Source: an uncultured Collinsella sp.
GTDB taxonomy: Bacteria > Actinomycetota > Coriobacteriia > Coriobacteriales > Coriobacteriaceae
Direction of reading: 5' to 3'
Assembly: GCA_900551195.1 (NCBI GenBank)
Contig: URVD01000085.1
Span: forward strand, 1 to 7,568
Length of the DNA stretch: 7,568 bases
The position numbers and the translations under genes were made by a program. Below are positions 4,541-7,568 of this stretch, piece by piece. Numbering within the stretch: position 1 is the first letter of the stretch; each line of letters begins with the position of its first letter. A model generated the notes under the pieces. The model made no database searches. It saw only the letters and a list, made by a program, of their open reading frames with translations, and was not told where the DNA came from.

Positions 4541-5764
4541 CTAGTCCACCTTCTTGAGGACCTCGGCGACAACCTCGGATGCCTCGACCGTGCGCACGCC
4601 CTCCATGGGCTCACCCGAGGGGCAGACGTATTCCACATTGTTGCAATTAAGCTCCGCACCCTCGCCAAGCTGCACAAACGGCTTGCCCGCGCTCTCGGCA
4701 TCGGGAACATACTCGACCGTGCAGTCCTTGAGCTCGAGCGTGCCCGGCACCTCGGAGCTTCCGGCAAAAAATGAAGTCATGCTCGCCCCGGTAACCTTGC
4801 AGCGCTCCAGATGGGCATCAACAAGCGGGCGCTCGGTCATATAGCCGCGCTCGGAGCCAAAATCATAATTGAACATCCTGCCAGGGTTTTCGAATGTACA
4901 GTCCGTAAAACGCCACCCGCAGGCATCGCCGCGATAGGAATCCCCCGCCGGCGAGTAGTACTTGATCGCGGCGTGCATATGGTACTTGCCGTCGAGGATA
5001 TGCGGGTACTCGCCGGGACCGACAAAGCGGCAGCGGTCGACAAACAGGTTTGTGCACCCCAAGCGGATGGCGTTGCAGGCGGTGTTGAGTAGGCAGTTCT
5101 CAACGGAAACATTGCGAGCGTCAAAGCCTGCCACGCAGTCATCGCCCGTCTTGATCGTACAGTCCTTAATCGAGACGTTGGTGCAGTGATGGATATTAAA
5201 GCCATCGTGCCCACCCAGGATCGTCACGTCTTTGGCCAGCAGATTCTCGCATGAGTCCATCTGGTGGCTCCAGTTTGCCGAGCGCTTAAACGTATAGCCG
5301 CGCAGCGTCACGTTGCTGCAACGGCAGATACGAATGCCCATTGCCCCGCGAAAGCCTTCCTCGCCGGCAGGATCAGTGCAATCGACGCCATCAAAACTCG
5401 AACCCGGCTCGCCTACGATTGAGACGTTGTCGGCATCGGCAACCGTTAAGAGGGCCTTGACATAGTGGGCGGGAATGCTCTGGATGCGGACGATTTCGGA
5501 GTCGGTCACGTAGGCAAGCGTAGTGGGGATATCCCAATCCGTATAGTCGGCGATGTCGACCGAACCCTGAATATGGGCATCGGACTCTAGGTAAAGCTCG
5601 GTGTCGCCATACATCCTGAGCGACCCCACGCGATACGCGCCCGCAGGGACTACGATGCGCGCCCCCGCCACGTCGCGCGCGGCATCAAAGGCGGCCTGAA
5701 ACGCATCAGTTACGAGCTCGGAAGCGTTCGGTGCGGCGGAAACGGTGATAACTCGCTGAGACAT
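4541..5764 (-). CDS. GH28-like right-handed beta-helix protein (pectinase-type fold)
   Basis: A 407-residue protein with a pectate-lyase/polygalacturonase-type beta-helix. Repeated coils of the form NVSI-DC-I and NVSVENC-L run from about residue 110 to 350. GH28 signature acids are visible at the usual 21-residue spacing: D187 (GHDGFN) and D208-D209 (GDDCVAG). K268 in AAIKYY sits where the RIK lysine is expected. The GHG histidine is missing (LNTACNA at 226-232) and the RIK arginine is Ala, so hydrolysis of ordinary polygalacturonan is doubtful. The protein may act on an unusual uronic-acid or rhamnose-containing linkage. No signal peptide is seen, so it is probably cytoplasmic. The ATG at 5764 has AAAGG 6 nt upstream. 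The gene follows the discoidin-domain gene after 64 bp and abuts the DUF2264 gene. GH28-like and DUF2264 proteins side by side suggest consecutive steps on an acidic oligosaccharide. Confidence 0.88.
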   Translation of the reverse strand: MSQRVITVSAAPNASELVTDAFQAAFDAARDVAGARIVVPAGAYRVGSLRMYGDTELYLESDAHIQGSVDIADYTDWDIPTTLAYVTDSEIVRIQSIPAHYVKALLTVADADNVSIVGEPGSSFDGVDCTDPAGEEGFRGAMGIRICRCSNVTLRGYTFKRSANWSHQMDSCENLLAKDVTILGGHDGFNIHHCTNVSIKDCTIKTGDDCVAGFDARNVSVENCLLNTACNAIRLGCTNLFVDRCRFVGPGEYPHILDGKYHMHAAIKYYSPAGDSYRGDACGWRFTDCTFENPGRMFNYDFGSERGYMTERPLVDAHLERCKVTGASMTSFFAGSSEVPGTLELKDCTVEYVPDAESAGKPFVQLGEGAELNCNNVEYVCPSGEPMEGVRTVEASEVVAEVLKKVD

Positions 5765-5828
5765 AGGAGGCCTTTCTTACTTCAAACAACGCAAAGAGGC
5801 ATGGGGCAAACGCCCCGGTCCAAGCTAA
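5765..5828 (-). promoter_or_regulatory. Intercistronic spacer with small GC hairpin
   Basis: This is the only real gap in the operon. On the minus strand GGGGC-GTTT-GCCCC (5803-5816) forms a 5-bp hairpin, with no T-run after it, 38 nt before the ribosome binding site of the beta-helix gene. A processing or stability role is possible; a strong terminator is unlikely. Confidence 0.35.
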
Positions 5829-6644
5829 CTAGGCATGCTCATCGCATTTCCTCGTCCCCCAAACCTCAAGCTGTGCTAAGCCGGGAAATCCCTCTTCGTC
5901 GCGCTTGACCAGGCTCTTAAGACAGACCCACTCAACCGAACGACCGCCAAGGTCAAACGTTTGGCAATCGCCCGTTTTTTTAAGCGCAATCGTCGTCTCA
6001 AAGCCATCGGAAAGCTCTACCGTCGCCCGACTCCAGCAGGTATCGTGAGGGAAGTCGGCACGCAGGTACAAACGCAGCTCATCGGCAGCGACCAGTTCGC
6101 CAAAGTCGACGCGCAACCACGCGTCCGATCTGCCGGCAATACCCCAGCTCTCATGTGGCCAGCTCCCATGAAGCTCGGGAGCCACCACGCCATCGATTGC
6201 GTTACGGGCAATAAACTGCGGATTTCCGGGCACGACATTGGTCCGTGCATGGGGAAAGAGCGTCGCCACGAATCCCCCGTCCTCAGCCATCGTAGTATCG
6301 CAAGCATTCAACGCGAGGTTTCGCCAAGAAAGAGCCTCACGAGGGTCCTCAACCCTGACAAACGCCTCATGGCGCTCGCCTTCAAACGCCTGCGCCCCAT
6401 ACGGCTTACGCTCGCTCCCAAAGGGAATGGGAAATTCAAATCGCCCACCCCGCAAAAGGACATGGCTCGTCTCGAGCGCCGCGTCGAGCTTCATAACCAA
6501 ATGAGCGCACGCGGAATCCACGGTTACGACAAATCGGTCCCCGGGCTCATAGAGGCCGCGCCAGGCAAGACGGACTTCATCCACCCCCTCAAACGCGCAG
6601 CGAGCGCGACCATCAAGGGCAACGACAGAAAGTGTCAGGCTCAT
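5829..6644 (-). CDS. Protein with C-terminal discoidin (F5/8 type C, CBM32-like) domain
   Basis: A 271-residue protein in two parts. Residues 1 to about 105 form a beta-strand-rich region that I do not recognise (DEVRLAWRGLYEPGDRFVVT, HEAFVRVEDPREALSWRNLA). Residues from about 108 to 265 resemble an F5/8 type C domain: NLALNACDTTMAED, a central NAIDG turn (148-152), SWGIAGRSDAWLRVDFGE, DELRLYLRADFPHD, and a final beta strand LAQLEVWG. This fold usually binds sugars. There is no catalytic domain and no signal peptide, so the role is unclear. It may be a sugar-binding accessory protein or an uncharacterised enzyme. The ATG at 6644 overlaps the TGA of the upstream GH43 gene by 4 bp (ATGA), implying coupled translation, and GGAGG lies 7 nt upstream. 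Being co-translated with a GH43 enzyme supports a role in the same pathway, possibly as a binding partner. Confidence 0.78.
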   Translation of the reverse strand: MSLTLSVVALDGRARCAFEGVDEVRLAWRGLYEPGDRFVVTVDSACAHLVMKLDAALETSHVLLRGGRFEFPIPFGSERKPYGAQAFEGERHEAFVRVEDPREALSWRNLALNACDTTMAEDGGFVATLFPHARTNVVPGNPQFIARNAIDGVVAPELHGSWPHESWGIAGRSDAWLRVDFGELVAADELRLYLRADFPHDTCWSRATVELSDGFETTIALKKTGDCQTFDLGGRSVEWVCLKSLVKRDEEGFPGLAQLEVWGTRKCDEHA

Positions 6645-7568
6645 CGCTCAACCTCCGCCGTGTCCAGATCTTCGTATGCAAAGCAGCTATAGACAGCAAA
6701 GGAGCTCTTGCCCCACATGTCAACGCAGGTGAGACCCACCATCATGCCTGTATAGGCCCAACCCTCGACGCCCTCATCGCTCATAACCGACGCATCGAGC
6801 TCCAGGGGTGCCCCACCCGGCAAAGAGACCTCGGTCGCCGCACCGCCATCGATGGCATAGAACAGCCGCATCTCGCGTCCGTCATGCACTTCCATCCCCA
6901 GCGTCACCGCCCGAGCAGAAGGCTCGATGCAAATGCGCCCCTCACCAAGCGGCATCGAGAACGAGCCGTTAGCGTTGACCAGTACATCGATAACGCGACA
7001 AGCCCGGGCCTCATCCCATGTCACATTAAAATAGATAAACGCGCGCGCATCGTATTCGCAGATGATGCCTGCACTCTGGTTGTAGTGCACTGGCTCAAAC
7101 GAAAGCGTTGTCTGCGCGCGCCAGTCAAAACTCGTCACGCGCCGAGCAATCTCAGAGCGGTCGAACAGGGAGCTTGGCGAGTCGCCGCCCGAGAGCTTGA
7201 GACCCTCGGGGCTAAAGTCCATACGGCCCATGTCGATATAGCGAGGCGCCATCCATTCCTCGCGCCACAGATCCATCGTCGTCGAAAAGCTCGTGTCATA
7301 GCGATAGCCCAAATGCCCTGGCGCAAGGGTCGCAGAAGCTTGATCATCCGGACATTCAACGGCGAGGCGAGGCGTGCACCCCCCACCCAAAAGGACAGGC
7401 CAGCCGTCGCGCCATTCGACGCGCTGAAGCGCAATCTCGCGACCCAGAGGGGATAGACCGCTCTCGTTTTCGTCAAATTGAAGCGACGTATCGTCGGCGG
7501 CGGGAATATACCTGCTCGTCAGATGGCAAACATACCATGAGCCATCGCCCGCCTGGACAAAATTGCCG
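6641..7568 (-). CDS. Glycoside hydrolase family 43 protein, 3' part (runs off the right edge)
   Basis: The frame is open from the right edge of the window, giving 308 codons; the start lies outside. The first visible residues (GNFVQAGDGSWYVCHLTSR) match the end of a GH43 five-bladed propeller, where family members read GH-x-LV-x2-DG-W-x2-H-x-R. Then SPLGREIALQRVEWRDGWPVL is the typical link to the C-terminal beta-xylosidase concanavalin-like domain (PF17851 type). That domain fills most of the rest: RRVTSFDWRAQTTLSFEPVH, NQSAGIICEYDARAFIYFNV, and near the end SDEGVEGWAYTGMMVGLTC. Relatives are beta-xylosidases and alpha-L-arabinofuranosidases of about 500-550 residues, so roughly 200-240 residues including the catalytic acids are unseen. 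The substrate could be arabinan, arabinogalactan or xylan side chains. It is the first visible gene of the operon and overlaps the next by 4 bp. An internal ATG at 7390 is not the start, because homology continues upstream of it. Confidence 0.9.
   Translation of the reverse strand, partial: GNFVQAGDGSWYVCHLTSRYIPAADDTSLQFDENESGLSPLGREIALQRVEWRDGWPVLLGGGCTPRLAVECPDDQASATLAPGHLGYRYDTSFSTTMDLWREEWMAPRYIDMGRMDFSPEGLKLSGGDSPSSLFDRSEIARRVTSFDWRAQTTLSFEPVHYNQSAGIICEYDARAFIYFNVTWDEARACRVIDVLVNANGSFSMPLGEGRICIEPSARAVTLGMEVHDGREMRLFYAIDGGAATEVSLPGGAPLELDASVMSDEGVEGWAYTGMMVGLTCVDMWGKSSFAVYSCFAYEDLDTAEVER

Noticed and set aside
5961..6692. 243-codon plus-strand frame opposite the discoidin-domain gene
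   Set aside because: It is an antisense shadow without recognisable domains; the minus-strand gene has coupled translation and a real ribosome binding site.
6632..7456. 274-codon plus-strand frame opposite the GH43 gene
   Set aside because: Composition typical of an antisense shadow (Arg/His rich). The GH43 reading on the other strand is unmistakable.

Overview
The window looks like chromosomal DNA of a GC-rich, host-associated actinobacterium. I favour a gut Coriobacteriia member such as Collinsella, from base composition, protein style and a dispersed intergenic repeat I associate with that genus. That assignment is inference, since no rRNA or other marker gene is present. I see no tRNA, CRISPR array, transposase gene or complete mobile element.

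Layout. A 23-bp-arm inverted repeat (24-86) lies just past the stop of a GntR/FadR-type regulator on the minus strand (104-796), and a partial third copy of the repeat lies upstream of it (869-884). Divergent from the regulator is a YczE/YitT-like membrane protein gene (1290-1970, plus). It is preceded by a long leader holding a 16-bp perfect palindrome, a promoter candidate, a LacI-like half-site pair, two long hairpins and a tandem repeat complementary to the ribosome binding site. Positions 1971-2831 form a gene graveyard. It contains a 180-bp broken copy of the 3' end of the neighbouring DUF2264 gene, two intrinsic terminators, a 24-bp-stem hairpin, and the 3' end of a second, different FCD-domain regulator.

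From 2828 to the right edge runs a four-gene minus-strand cluster for complex-glycan breakdown. In transcription order it encodes a GH43 glycosidase (3' part only; the gene runs off the window), a protein with a discoidin/CBM32-like domain, a GH28-like right-handed beta-helix protein and a DUF2264 protein. The first two genes overlap by 4 bp (ATGA) and the last two abut with no spacer, so they are very likely one operon. The three complete proteins have no signal peptide. This suggests that oligosaccharides derived from pectin, arabinogalactan or xylan are trimmed inside the cell after import, but the true substrate cannot be read from the window. No transporter is visible; it may lie to the right.

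The most interesting parts are the structured leader of the membrane protein gene, the paired gene remnants showing that this CAZyme cluster edge has been rearranged, and the beta-helix enzyme, which keeps the three GH28 acidic residues at exact spacing but lacks the usual His and Arg.
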